Source of the DNA: Paramacrobiotus metropolitanus
Lineage: Eukaryota; Tardigrada; Eutardigrada; Parachela; Macrobiotidae
Length of the DNA stretch: 64,000 nt
NCBI RefSeq assembly: GCF_019649055.1
Contig: NW_026570412.1
Span: 1 to 64,000 of the forward strand
Direction: 5' to 3'
Below, in pieces: positions 12,192-24,179 of the stretch. The notes beneath the pieces are model-generated. The model saw only the letters and a list, made by a program, of their open reading frames with translations, did no database searches and was not told where the DNA came from. The stretch's first letter is position 1; the number at the start of each line of letters is the position of its first letter. A program made the position numbers and the translations under genes.

Positions 12192-13597
12192 TCATGTGTG
12201 GAAGATTTTATCCCAAGAAAACACTGCATTAAAACGTACAAAAACAGGACAAATACAATAGGTAGAAACCAGATAACAACAGCGTACAATGTCCGCTTTA
12301 AAGTTAAGCCAAACGGCTGCCAACAGGCCGATGGTGAGCGGAAGAAGGGAGATCGGATAGAAGGCAGCCGAGTTGCAAAAGTCCTTGTCGTTGCACAGAC
12401 AGATCCGGCCCGTGTAGTACTGGCTTTTGTTGGGCTCCTTGGCGGCGGTGACCAGCACGCAGTTGTTGCGCTCGAAGGTGTAGCCGCCGGAAAACCGCTG
12501 CATGGTGCTATAGGCCACACAGGCTTTGGTCGTAAGGTCTGTGCGGAAGTGAGAAAACAGCGGTGACAATTAAACCATTCGCATAGAAGTAGCTTCGATC
12601 CCTATTGAGTGTAACGTATACCGCGACCGAGAGCTCTCAGTCTCGAGCACAATGATTCAATGTAACATTGTGCTCGAGCACAACGATTTAATGTAGCAGA
12701 AGGCAAATACTAAATTAGTCTGCAGAAAACAGCGGTGTTAATTAAACCATGCGCAGAACCATGAAGTGCCTGTTCAGCGTAACGGACAGTCGGACACGAG
12801 GATTTAACGAAACAATTTAACGTGATTTAACGTAACGCTCAAGAACACGATGATTTAACGGAAGAATACAACAGGAAATGAAACAAACGAAGGTTTAAAC
12901 GAAGGTGCATAAAACGGTACACCATGTGTTTTTATGCACGCCGCAGAAAGATTCTGATATTTTGTTACCATCGAAACAATTCGGTCAAAAAGAAAAACAT
13001 TTTACTCATCAAAACAATTTAACGACGAATGGACTATTTAATGAACGCTGTACCGCCCAAATTATGTAATTTTCTCAGATTAAGTTTTAAGAGCAAGAGC
13101 AAGGAGATTCAGCCGTATATTTTACGTGGAAATTCCTTACCGCGAAGAATTACGTAAAGCAAAGAAGGTCATCGGTTCTATTCACTCACTTTTCAAGAGC
13201 ATTCCGTGCAGTTTCACGTCTCCCTCGAATTCGAAACATTCATCCTGGTTAGTATTGCAGTTCTCCTGGACAACATCCACCAGGCCGGGGCAAGCAGACA
13301 CATTATTGGAGCAGGTGTAACAGCGGAGACCATTGGCTACAGAATAAAATCATCATAATGTCAAAAAAGCCATAAATCGTAAATTACAACATATCCGGAA
13401 GAAACATACATATTGTAAATTACAACATAACGTAAACTACAACATATCAAAATATTTTTCTCTAGTCCATCTAGAATACATATTTTCCTATTTTTTCCCT
13501 GACTACCTTGGTGGACGGCAATGCACACGAAAACAGCCAAAACACAGTAATTCTGGAAGCAGTAGCCATTTTTGCCATGGTGCAGTAAAAATTCCAC
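12192..13597 (-). CDS. Ly6/uPAR (three-finger) domain surface protein, 3 exons
   Basis: Exon 2 (13336-13190) encodes GLRCYTCSNN with further cysteines. Exon 3 (12538-12192) encodes KACVAYS, CVLVTA and CLCNDKDFCN, then a hydrophobic tail. Both joins are phase 1 with good GT-AG sites (TTCTGTAG|CC, AAAA|GTGAGT, CGCACAG|AC). LxCYxC at the start and CxCxxDxCN at the end are the hallmark of Ly6/uPAR folds. The hydrophobic segment after the last cysteines suggests GPI anchoring, though about 30 more residues follow it. Exon 1 should supply a signal peptide. The frame around 13597-13520 (YCVLAVFVCIAV, donor CAAG|GTAGTC) joins in phase but lacks an ATG, so the true start is uncertain. Confidence 0.65.
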
Positions 13598-13599
13598 TA

Positions 13600-15240
13600 A
13601 CTGTGAGCAAGATAGGAAAAGGAAGCAGAAAATAAAAATATGGCTGCAGCCGTCTGCTGCAACGCGGAAAATCTGGCAAGTGACAGCTCACACGTGTACA
13701 TAAAGGAAATCGCAGACACGAGTGAATGTCTCCACTTCCAGATTGAAGAAGAGCCTGGTCAAGCAAGATAAGCAAATGGTTGTCCAAGGTCCACTTCGCC
13801 TGCGGAATGCACCAGGCTACCAGCACAGCCGGATGGATGTATCATCCGATCGCTCAACAGAGTTAAGTTTTGATAGCAGTCAGCGTATTGTACAAGGCGG
13901 CATCCATAAACTACGCACAATACAGTAAGAACATTGTAAAGGATGCTTGCACCGAACAGCTAACAGCGGTTAATTAATCTATAGTTCTGTCAATTATTTT
14001 CAGTAATTTGTTGCTGTGTAATAAGTTGTTTTTGTGTTGAAGTATTGAATCAGTGTTGTGTTGAAGTGTTGAATCAGTGTTGAAGCATAAAGCTTACTTT
14101 TTTTTAAATGCTATTTTACTTTATTGAGGTTCGTATTGGACAATGTAATACAAGAATATCAATTAACAAAAACCATATAAGCTTACTTATAAGCTTACTT
14201 ATAACAATAAAGCTTACTTATAACAATAATTTTAAAAAGACTCACGGTGTTAATAATTTATCGTAATCAAGCCGTGCCACAGTGGAGAGTCGTAGTCGTA
14301 AAGGGGCTGAAGCATAGTACCACAATAATTGTAATTAATTTTCGAAATGTGAAAAATACAGCTGACAATATTCCTCGTTTCTAACTACCGTATAGTCTGC
14401 AGATAATATAAAAAACAAAAAAAGAAAATCTTTTGAAGTTTTGCGTATTTCTTCTGTTGATCTAAGGAACATGCATGCGACATTAGTACTAAACATATCT
14501 AATAGTTTTGTGGTAATAGTTTTGTATTACATTTATATAACAATTAACAATCATAGAATGTGCTGTATGCAACAAGCACCTTTAATTTCGTTTATAAGAA
14601 TCTTTAAAATTTATACAGTCGTAAAACATTGAGTCATGTAAATGGAACCTGCAGGTATTTTATGCTAACCATAAGACTCAAAGTGTTACCGTGTTATTCG
14701 AATGTTGTTCATTGGTGTCATAGCTCCTCGCACTTCCCGGTAAAATATTGCTTCCGCTGAGGCCGTCACCATGAGTTCTGGTGGCTCATTGTCAGTACAG
14801 ATAGAAATGCACGGGTCCGTAGGCGATTTTCTTGTGCCCGCCATAACCGCATTAACATTGGAACATTGGTTGTATCATGTATGCACCTACGTAACTGGGA
14901 AGCATGTACCGGGGATACAGCTTCAAAATTATGTGTGTATCATGTATGTACCTGTTAACGATAACACTGTGGAGATCGGCTATCCCGTTTTTCTGCATCA
15001 GTCACAGTGTCTCCCTGGCGCACATGCTCATTCCTAGCCCGTTGGTCTGGCCGAAAGGAAATTTATCATTAATGTACATTTCCAAATGTGCCTGTATTTT
15101 ATATATATAGCATATATTATACAAGATGCAGCATTTCCGGATTGTGTCTCTTCCAGATACTATACACGCGCACCCGATGTCGTTGGACAATTTGCACTGC
15201 ATTTTGCAAACCGGTCATTTTATTTTGAAGATTTTAATTT
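13600..15240. other. Intergenic, AT-rich with short tandem repeats
   Basis: Imperfect tandem repeats of GTGTTGAAGTATTGAATCA lie at about 14030-14090, and of AAGCTTACTTATAACAAT at 14178-14235. A plus frame at 14771-15037 starts with ATG but has no recognisable domain. No supported gene. Confidence 0.4.
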
Positions 15241-15254
15241 ACCCGCGTTGCTGT

Positions 15255-15480
15255 GTATCCCAAGGAGCCGGTGAGGAAGCAAGAAGCCACCGGAAATGGG
15301 CGGATCGAAGCGGCACAGTGTGACCTCACCAAAGAAGTGGACATTCAGCGGGTGTTCAGCCAACTGAACAGGCCTATAATACCAAGTGGACGTCCTAATC
15401 AATAACGCCGGAATCGTGAAACTTGGCCATTTTTTTACCGGGCAGTCAGAGAAATGGCTCGACATGTTCCAGGTGCTCTC
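15255..15480 (+). pseudogene. Short-chain dehydrogenase/reductase fragment, frameshifted
   Basis: The plus strand encodes IEAAQCDLTKEVDIQRVFSQ, then in another frame QVDVLINNAGIVKLGHFF and EKWLDMFQV. NNAG with the preceding D(V/L)LI is the classical SDR core strand-4 motif, and CDLT is the acidic cofactor-side motif before it. The frame changes near 15385. The N-terminal TGxxxGIG and the catalytic YxxxK region are absent, so this is a remnant of one exon, not a working enzyme. Confidence 0.7.
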
Positions 15481-15489
15481 CAGTGCGTA

Positions 15490-16190
15490 CGGTATGAATA
15501 AGACATAAAGTACGAGTATGTATATCAAAAATGGACCGGCCTTAAACATATTTTTTATTCATATTACTACATACATATTTGGTACGTTGTGCGTAAAGTA
15601 GAATTCTGCCAAAATAAATGCGAGCGGCCAGTGAAAAGTTGTATCCAAATATAAAAATATTAATTACGATCAGGTAAGGAATTACAAGTTATATTTATAG
15701 AAGCATTAATTTATTTGATGACCAAAATATCACAGTAATTAGTAATCTAAAAAAACAGTTCATCACCGGACACCGCCTAAAGCACCAACCATGCTAAATG
15801 CATGTAATACGTACGGCGTAGCGTGATGTGGTGTGTTATTTGGTGCAACCCATGAATTTACTTTCATTTTCGCCGTATTTAATCGTGCTAACCATCTGGA
15901 CGGGTTTGTGTTGTGTCACTTGTGTGTACGTATTTATGTATCGTATGTTGCAGAATTGTTGATTGCAATACTTCTATACTACCGGAAATCGGGTGATGCT
16001 TTTAGGATTTGCAGTTATAGCCAGTAACGGAACCGACCAGAGCTACTCAGAAATTTATAATACGTTTAACGTTGCTACCCAGTGTTCATAAAACTTGTTA
16101 TTAACTTACGCTGTTCTTTATACTGTCGGAAATTAATCAACATTTTTCAGCGTCAGGAAAAAGACAAGACGGAAAACAGCATCATGATCA
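15490..16190. other. Intergenic, no gene seen
   Basis: AT-rich sequence downstream of the SDR remnant and of the F-box copy B terminator side. Nothing supportable. Confidence 0.4.
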
Positions 16191-16258
16191 ATGCATTCAG
16201 GAAAACCATTCAGACAGAACATGACTGGCAGATGGTATGCACAGAACCGTGAGGCCGC

Positions 16259-17700
16259 TCAGGAAGCGTCCCACTGCGTGGGAACAATTTCGATAGACGG
16301 ATCTTTCAGCAGCTCCACCATCAGATACTGCAGCCAGCGCGGGAAGCTCCCGATGCGCTTCACCGTCAATCCCAGTGAGCTGATGGACGTCCCTGGATGG
16401 ATGTCTTCATTCCCGAGCAGTCGCACGCTCCTGTAACAGCATCCAAGTCAGCAACTCGGACGTAGAACTGTTGCACGATCGTACCTTCGATCGAGTTTCC
16501 AACACGTGCAGGAATTACTTTCGAACACGTGCAGATGAATAAATTAGAGTAAAATCACCATAATGTGCTGAGGAAGAACCCCGGCTTACTTGGTCAGGAA
16601 ACGCGACAGCGTCCAGCCGATGGGCTCCGGTGACTGCAACTTGTCTTCCAGAAAGCTAACCTCCGCGGCGGTCAAGGAATTCGGCAGAAAGCGACTGAAG
16701 AACTCCAGTTGACGGTGTCGGATTCCCGGGAATGTGGTGTAAAATGGTTCCTTGGCCCAGGGCCACGCGCCGGAAGGCCCACGCACCACCACCGCTTTCT
16801 CCACCAGTACGGTGCGTGTAACCTGATACCAGCAAAAAGCGTTAATGAAATCACAGCGAACTTGCGAAGTCGTACACATGTCGTACAAGTCGTTAGGCTT
16901 TATACGATGGATGTCGTGCACGAGTAACACGATAAACTAGTAATCATCCAAAATGCACCTGTGGTGGTTTGTCGAGTGGATGGAAGACTCCCGTGTAGAA
17001 GTAGCAGCGCAAGTGGACATTCTTCAGGTGTACCGTATCAACATATCGTGGCAAGAAGTCGCGGAGATCATTCGTTAACATATGAATATTCTGGAACGTT
17101 ACCATACACTGTCTGGCCTCATGCTCACCCCCCGCGGGAACGGTACGCAGCAGGCCCGCAATGTTCTTGAGGGCGACGTGAATATCGCTCCAATAGTAAC
17201 GCCAGTACACGGCCAACTCCGCCACTTCGCCCCGAATGGACACCTTCCCCCACGATTCGGACGGAGCCGCCGTCCCGGGCGGGCGGCGGAAGATGACGTG
17301 GCGGGTCCGCGGGGTCCAGAAACGCTGCAGCAGTCGACGGCGCCATTCCTTCTCCACATTGTCGGTGTCCCGCTGCGATCTGGCGTCGAGGCGAGGTGTA
17401 CGTGGCAGCAATGCCCGCGGATGGTGGGTCTCCCATTTGGTCAGATCGAGTATGACGATTTTCTGCAGACGCGGATCCCCGCTGATGTCGGCCCATCGTT
17501 TGCACACTCTACGCGACACAATTCCTGAGATCAGTTGCAGCACGGCCAGGAGATGCTGCAGATGACATTACTTACGCCTTCAAATTGGTGCGATCAATGA
17601 TATCCAGGAAGGAGAAGATATGCACCACAGATTCCTCGGGTAAATCATGGATAAAACACGGCAAACCTGTGCCACTATCTCCCCTAGAAATGCCGGCCAT
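16259..17700 (-). CDS. F-box protein, subfamily 1 copy B (4 exons, 359 aa)
   Basis: Exons are 17700-17576, 17508-16959, 16822-16590 and 16430-16259, phases 2, 0, 2, total 360 codons. The F-box lies at about residues 15-52 (LPEESVVHIFSFLDIID, VCKRWADI). The intron positions are identical to copy A at 8.3 kb, and the two share blocks such as FWTPRTRHVIFRR and FYTGVFHPLDKPPQ. Introns differ in length and sequence, so the duplication is not recent. The predicted role is an SCF ubiquitin-ligase substrate adaptor; the substrate-binding region is of unknown fold. All splice sites are canonical and no stop interrupts the model. Confidence 0.82.
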
Positions 17701-17919
17701 TCTAAAAGGAAAGAGGAAATCGTTTGTACTAAAACGAAGCAGAAAGACGAGGACGTGCAGATCGTGAATCAGTCGAACCGAAAGAAGACGGCAAGAGGAT
17801 CAAAATGATCTGACGATGGAGTGATGGACTTGAATTTTTGAATGCGAGCCAGCCTGATTGTGAGTGACAGGTGTGCTGCGCTGGTGCTGATAGTGATCGG
17901 CTCTCTGCTCTCATGTTCC

Positions 17920-18480
17920 GTGGCGCTATCGGCTATTTGCGTAAAGCCGATTGATGCGTTTATATCTATAAATTTTAAAATTTAGTCGACAACTTGTACG
18001 TACGTACATGTACACGTCGTACAAGTAGTACGTCGGCGTCGTACGTACCAGTACGCGCGGGTGTGCCAGAAATATAGAGATACAGTACTGTAATTACGAA
18101 AAGAATTAATTTTCAGGTATTTTTCTTCGCATTTGAAGAAATTACCTGTCGGCAGCCGATATGCGACAATGCGTACTAATAAAATCGTGCACGACTCTGT
18201 ACACTGTAGGAAGACTTGAATTCTGCCATGTTGATGTGAAGATGCTCATTAGCTTTTAATCCCTGCATTTCAGGAAAATGGCCAGATTACATGCACTGCG
18301 TAGAAAATAAAATCACTTGGCGAAGCTGTTCAAGCAACGCGGCTTCGGGTATGTTTCACAAAAAAGGAAAATCTTTTAATGACCTTTATTAGATTATTAC
18401 GTTTATTAGCTTCTTGTTTTGAGCTTTATTCATTTATTCTTTATTCATCTGTTTTGAGCTTCATTTTACGAATTATGCAA
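17920..18480. other. Intergenic, no gene seen
   Basis: Contains a run of TACGTACGTACATGTACA-like palindromic steps at about 17995-18050. No coding signal. Confidence 0.4.
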
Positions 18481-18488
18481 TAATTAAA

Positions 18489-18880
18489 AACATCACAATT
18501 TGTACAACATTAAAACTTCGTTAAACACTTTTCCGCTCCTTCCATTGTTCCCAACACTGAGGCGGCGTTCCCCCGTTGTATCTCCAGCGACAATCTTTGA
18601 CGTAAAAACTCTTGGGAACGCTTTTCCCCTGTCGGCTGTTCCAGTCGTTTGCCCAGCTCTTTGATTATGGCGATAGCAGCCGGTTCTCAAGGGCCCATTG
18701 TTTCGAAAGCAATAGAGTAAAAATATACCTGCCGCTCAGATGCGCATATAGCCGCGACTTCTTCTCTTCCGTATCCAAAGCACCTGCGCCAGCGTTTGCC
18801 GCCGTGGATTAAATGTGGGAAGGCGCAACAGTATCCACACAAGTGACATCCCATGCTAGACACATCCCTCTCTGCCAGGC
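18489..18880 (-). pseudogene. Retroelement relic, same ORF family as at 4.1-6.5 kb
   Basis: The minus strand shows CLAWDVTCVDTVAPSHI, then out of frame LYAHLSGRYIF, and further frameshifted blocks resembling KDCRWRYNGG. It has several frame changes and no upstream reverse transcriptase. It is closest to the plus-strand relic at 4.1-4.4 kb. Confidence 0.55.
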
Positions 18881-19437
18881 AGAGGTTGTGCAGCCATCGC
18901 GGCGTCGTTCGGACGTAGGCGATGTCCGAATACGCCGAACTGGACATCGCATACGTCGCATCGACATCGCATTCTTATTACCTGGCATTCGCTTCAAATA
19001 GGACTATAACAGCGATAGACCGGGATCTGTTCAAACCGGCGTTTACTGTACATTAGCTTTTTCAGCAGACGTTAACGGTTTATTCTTGCCGACCTGGTGC
19101 TCGTTGAAAATTTTATTGCCGAACACACCCGCAGTGGACAGGAACAGTACGGAACCGAGAGGCAGAAAGGAGAAAAAATTAGCGTCTCCCGATGAATACC
19201 AGCAACACACCGAAACACATTCATAGTAAATCTACATAAATTAATTAGCGAAATACTGGGACCTGACAATTGTGGAACGTGCCAATATTCGGGTTACACA
19301 GTTCCCAAGTTAGTAAGAACGGTTAAACGAAGAGGAAGAAATCTCCAGAAACACGAATAAATTAATACCGAAAAAACTCCATACTGAGCACAACCTGTCA
19401 ATGTATTAAAGAGGTAGGTATTAGAACAGCGGGAACC

Positions 19438-22060
19438 CTACAACGTGGAGAGCGCACTCGTCGCCGACACGAATTCCCCATCGTGTTTCGCATTCTCCAC
19501 TAAATCGGCGGTCATGCGCTTCGTGCTGTCATGGGGACGCTTCTTGGGGCAGCGCATCCGCCCGGACAGCGGGACATGGAGGACGACATCCTTGCGGAAG
19601 CAGCCGTAGATGAAATCTTGGATTTCCGCCGGGGAGGACGGGGTTGTGGAGGCGGGAAGGAAGATATAGTGCAGTTTGACGGAAGTCTGGTTTTCCTGGT
19701 TAAGTTGAAATGGAGTCATATTAACTGGGGATTAAGGCAGATTAAGTAGGTCAGTAGGTGTGCTTCTTACGGGTTTTCCGCAGTCGAAGCGCCACACATC
19801 GGCCACCGTCTGCGCGTCCGCCATGACCACGTTGCCCTGCATGATGACAATCTACCGAAGAAAGTTCTTCCTCAGGCAACGCAAGGCAGCATGCAAAACA
19901 GCAGAAAATGTGTAACGTACATAACGCACCACCAATAAAACGAACATGCCGTGACGATAAAACTCGTTCATCCGTTACGGAAAACGTATCCTTTACCTTG
20001 CACGTTAGCAGTACAAAACTGCTTCGACATTTATCGCATTTCGGACAGTCTCACAATATGGACTCGCAATTTATCAAGTTTTCTTATGTAAAACACAGCA
20101 GAGAATACCTTGCCTCTGGTATCCGGTACGCGAATCCATATTGCGAATATGCCCGAAATGCGATAAAGTCCGAATGTCACAAGTATACATGTCCAACAAT
20201 TTATTTACAATTTCTTTATCCGACTGTAATATTTATATAATGTTTTAAACACAGCAAAACGTCATACCGATACGTCGCGGGGGATACGGATTATATCAAC
20301 GATGAACTGGCGCAGTTCCTGGACGGAGACACTAGAATGGCACATGGTGCGCAGCATACGAGAATCAGCCTGTCAAAGCGACGATTAACAAAATTAATGA
20401 GGTTAGCATGAGACAGTCGAACGCATGGTATCAGCGGTGAAATTTTCCTTCGCTTGCCTCGCGTTCCTTATTTAACAGGCTCTGAGGGAAACTCGATCGA
20501 AGGTGAGACCTACATAATAAAAAGCTAACAAATTCTTGTTTCTTTAAATGTTCTTAAAACGTGTACAAGTGACGTTTAGAAATAAAACGACGCAAAAGCT
20601 AACAAAAGTCAGAAGGTATTTAGCGGAATTGCCACGGGGGAATGTGAAATCGTACAGTAGAGTGAATTTATATTCCAGCTGCACTTCAATCTCGTCCGGG
20701 ATGCTGACGTGCGGCAGCCAGGAGGGATGGTCGGCCAGGCCGCGGGCCTCGGAATCCAGTAGCTGCGGGTCGACGCCGTTCACTATCAAATACCCAGCAT
20801 TATGCGGCTGGTGTGAATTGTAATTAATTTTATAACTTGTAATTCGAATTTTCTCAACACACCAACAACTGGCGCAACTAGTTAACAAATACATAATTAT
20901 TTCAATTTCCTGGAACTGGCAACAACTTCAAAAATCTGTCTTGCATAATCCTGATTTAGCGATTTTAAATGTAACACAGAAATGTGCAAATTACACTTAA
21001 AATACGATAGTGGTCTTACAATTCTTTACTAGATGAATTATTTTAATAACGCGTGTTTTTACCTGAGTACACCAGATTCTTATCTGTGAAATTCCGCGTA
21101 CTTGTGATTGCCACATTTACTTGTGAATGTAAAAAGTCAAATGCAAAATGGGAAACAATCACATGTATTTGAAATAAATTACGTATATCTAAAAACAGAA
21201 TTTTGTACCTAAAAGGAAACTGGTGATGAATTTTCAGACATATGTAGCGAACTGTTGAGAAAAGTCGAAGTTGTTTATGACTTACAGGTGTGCGCGTTGT
21301 TCTTGAAATATAGCCGTCGGCATGACATCTCACCTGCAGAAATCAAGAATATGTTACAGTGTTGCTACTTACTACTTACTAGTTACTGGCATGTGCGAAT
21401 CGCCGACGATGCAGTAACATTGTAACGGGTACACGCAAGTTACGCAACGCACTGTGGTAGATTTCGGGAAGGAGCTTGTATACGACCGTCTGCAGTGTGG
21501 TGTCCTTCCTGTACACGCAAAGTTGATAAAATAATTAAAAAAATACCATAAACTCAATATTCTTGTAGTTTCTTACAGTTTACCATGTTTATGCGACATG
21601 CTACTATGAACTATCATAAGACCCACTGTGAAGACAGTACCGATGAACTGCAAGCGTTTCCTAACTTTTAACGTACCATTTTAGAGCACTGCATCAAGTT
21701 ACACGAAGTCCAAATTTTTATAATATAGGCCCAATTATTTGTGAAATTTTTGCGTACTTTAAACGCGTGAGAGGTCGGGCGTGAATATAAGTCCGACAGG
21801 AATCCAACGGGCACACCGTACTCCGGTGGCAGTGCTTCACGATGCAGGTCTTGCAGACTGCTCACAAGAAGGAATCAAACCAATCAATACTTAAGGATAA
21901 TACGTATAAAAATCTTGGAAAAAAAGCAGCATCAGGGTTAAGTCTTACAAACGTGGCCACATTCGGGAAGAGAAGTGGCGTCGATCAGGAACCCCCGACA
22001 TATTTGGCAGATCAGCAACGGCGACAAATCTGCCATAGGAATGTCGCGGATAGCATCCAT
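19438..22060 (-). CDS. Polycomb group RING finger (PCGF-like) protein, about 8 exons, 326 aa model
   Basis: Exons are 22060-21949, 21857-21758, 21508-21433, 21333-21286, 20807-20604, 20369-20268, 19851-19771 and 19695-19438, all in phase. The RING is at residues about 18-58 (LICQICRGFLIDATSLPECGHV|FCKTCIVKH across exons). It is followed by the PCGF hallmark KKDTTLQTVVYKLLPEIY. A RAWUL-like half follows: SVSVQELRQFIVDIIRIPRD, then VADVWRFDCGKP and SVKLHYIFLP. PCGF proteins pair with RING1 in PRC1, which monoubiquitinates histone H2A in the nucleus. The last zinc pair reads CPLDSC instead of CPxC, an odd spacing. Boundaries of exons 3-5 are the weak part: alternative in-phase sites exist, including an earlier donor at IE|GTGCAG. 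Confidence 0.7.
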
Positions 22061-22099
22061 CTTTTCGGCCGATAGGTAGTAGCTAGTTTCGATGCACTA

Positions 22100-24100
22100 G
22101 TAGTCCAACCACGTACAACCACGAAAAGGAAGTGTTATGTCAATCTCACAAGCAACGCTGTGGAGCCCGTAAAGTGTACTCTGTTGCCGAAGGATCCTCG
22201 TCAAGTCCGCAGCTAAAATCCACCAGAATCTGATAGCGTTTCGATGCGGTGAATGCAGCCATGCGCAATGTGAGCAATGAGCATACCACAGAGAATCCAG
22301 GGTACAGCCGTACCAGGCAGGCAAGGTAACGCAGAGCGCACGCTTTGCTTGGCAGTGCGGCGCATCAACGACACCAACCACGTGCAGACTCGTATGTACA
22401 GTTGGCCACACTTGGTTAGGATGATTGTATGGCTAGAGAGCGCAGATTGTCAACAAGCAATGGTTTGTACAGTAACTGACATTCCTGATAATCAGCAACG
22501 TGCAATGTATCGAATGTATCAAAAGTGTACTGAAGTACCAAAAGTGTTTGGAATGTACCCTAGAACGGCTCAGCGGCGTATCAAAAGTGTTTGGAATGTT
22601 GACCGGAAATTCACTGTAATTTAATTCTCATTCTCTTCTGTGTTGATTCGATAAAAACTGTACCGTACCTGGCGCACCATAATAATTAGTATAATCACGG
22701 CAACTGCGTTAATTATATCTGTATTGTACAGTACTTTTCGTTGCATGATGCAACTTGCATCGTACCGTACTTATGGCTTTATAATCCGTTTTCTCAACAG
22801 CACGTGTGCATATTTAGAACAGTATAAGAATTATTACTGGAAACAGGAACAAAAAAATTATTACTGGTGGCTACTTAATTTGACATTTTTGGTGTTGTTG
22901 CCGTGGTTTTACCGCATAAGTATTTTCATTGTACATGTACGGATGTACCGACATGCGCCAGCTGCTATAAGATATACTACCATAATGATTTCTCACGAAG
23001 ATTATCAATAATTTTCTCACGAAGATAATTAATATTCTATTATGAAATTTCGATGGTAAATTATTAATGTGTAATATTTATATTATGACAGCATGAGCAG
23101 TTGGGTGTGTCCCTCTCTTCTTCTACGAGCACTAAAGTTTTCGTTTTTCTGTTAGAATTACGAGGATAACTTCATCCGTTCTAATGTTTACTAAAAAAAA
23201 CTAATTTTTAGTAAAACATATATAAAAGCATCACAATCTTTGATTACTCGTATACTCCTTTATGCGCGCATAAAAAGAAGTCGAGAAAATATACCGCAAT
23301 TTGTGGTCGCTTTCGACGCTTTGTGATCCAGGATGGAGTACCTTTTACTCATGTACAGATGAATGCTGCATGGAAAGGGAAACACGCTCAACTAGCGAAT
23401 AAATGGCAGTGCCGCATTCCATCGGATAAGTCTTCCTTGGCCAGGAAAAAGAAAATTTTAAAGTGAAGTGCTCCGTTTAATTTATAAACTCACCGGCAAG
23501 CCGGCAAAATTTATATTATCAATGTCGTACGTGTATACCCGTATGGAACCTAGATCGATCAGTGATCCTCATATTAGTCTCAGTATTAGTTCGATAACGG
23601 GAATGGTATTATCCTGTAAGTGCTGCTGTAGTGACCAGAAACTACTCAGTACACTATTAAAAATTACAACGTTCGAAATCAAGGTTAACTCTTAAGGCCT
23701 ACAGTATTTATTCTTCACTTCAGTCACGTTTTTTTCTACGTTCGTCAAAATTGTGTTTTAGGGACGTCCACCAGAATGTCCGAGAAAACAGGTGGCCATG
23801 ACCAAAAACGGCGCTAACATCCAGCTTAAAAGTATAAATAAGCCTTTACCTTCCCTAGGACTAACAGACGTTAAAGACACGATAGTTTATATTAGCCCTT
23901 AACGTAATAGATTTGCAATTTACGTATAACTAATACATTCGAGAAGTGTCACAAAAGCAATTTTGCAGCAACTAAGGCATCCCAAATCTTATTGCCAGTT
24001 CAGAGCCACCTGCAACCGTCAAAATTTGGCGTTATTCAATGCCTTACGGGTCGCAACTGGTGATACAGTATTCAGTTAATTTGCTGTTATTGTGTTGCGG
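22100..24100. other. Intergenic, no gene seen
   Basis: Two kilobases, mostly AT-rich. A small repeat (ATCAAAAGTGT...GGAATGT) recurs at 22516-22597. The segment at about 24000-24130 is similar to 32300-32450 and 35650-35780, the 3' flanks of the three tandem F-box genes. Confidence 0.4.
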
Positions 24101-24179
24101 TATATATTGTACATGTACCGTACTTTTATAAACTTCCACAAAGAATAACACAAACAACTTTGTGCGCCCTGTGGTCGTC

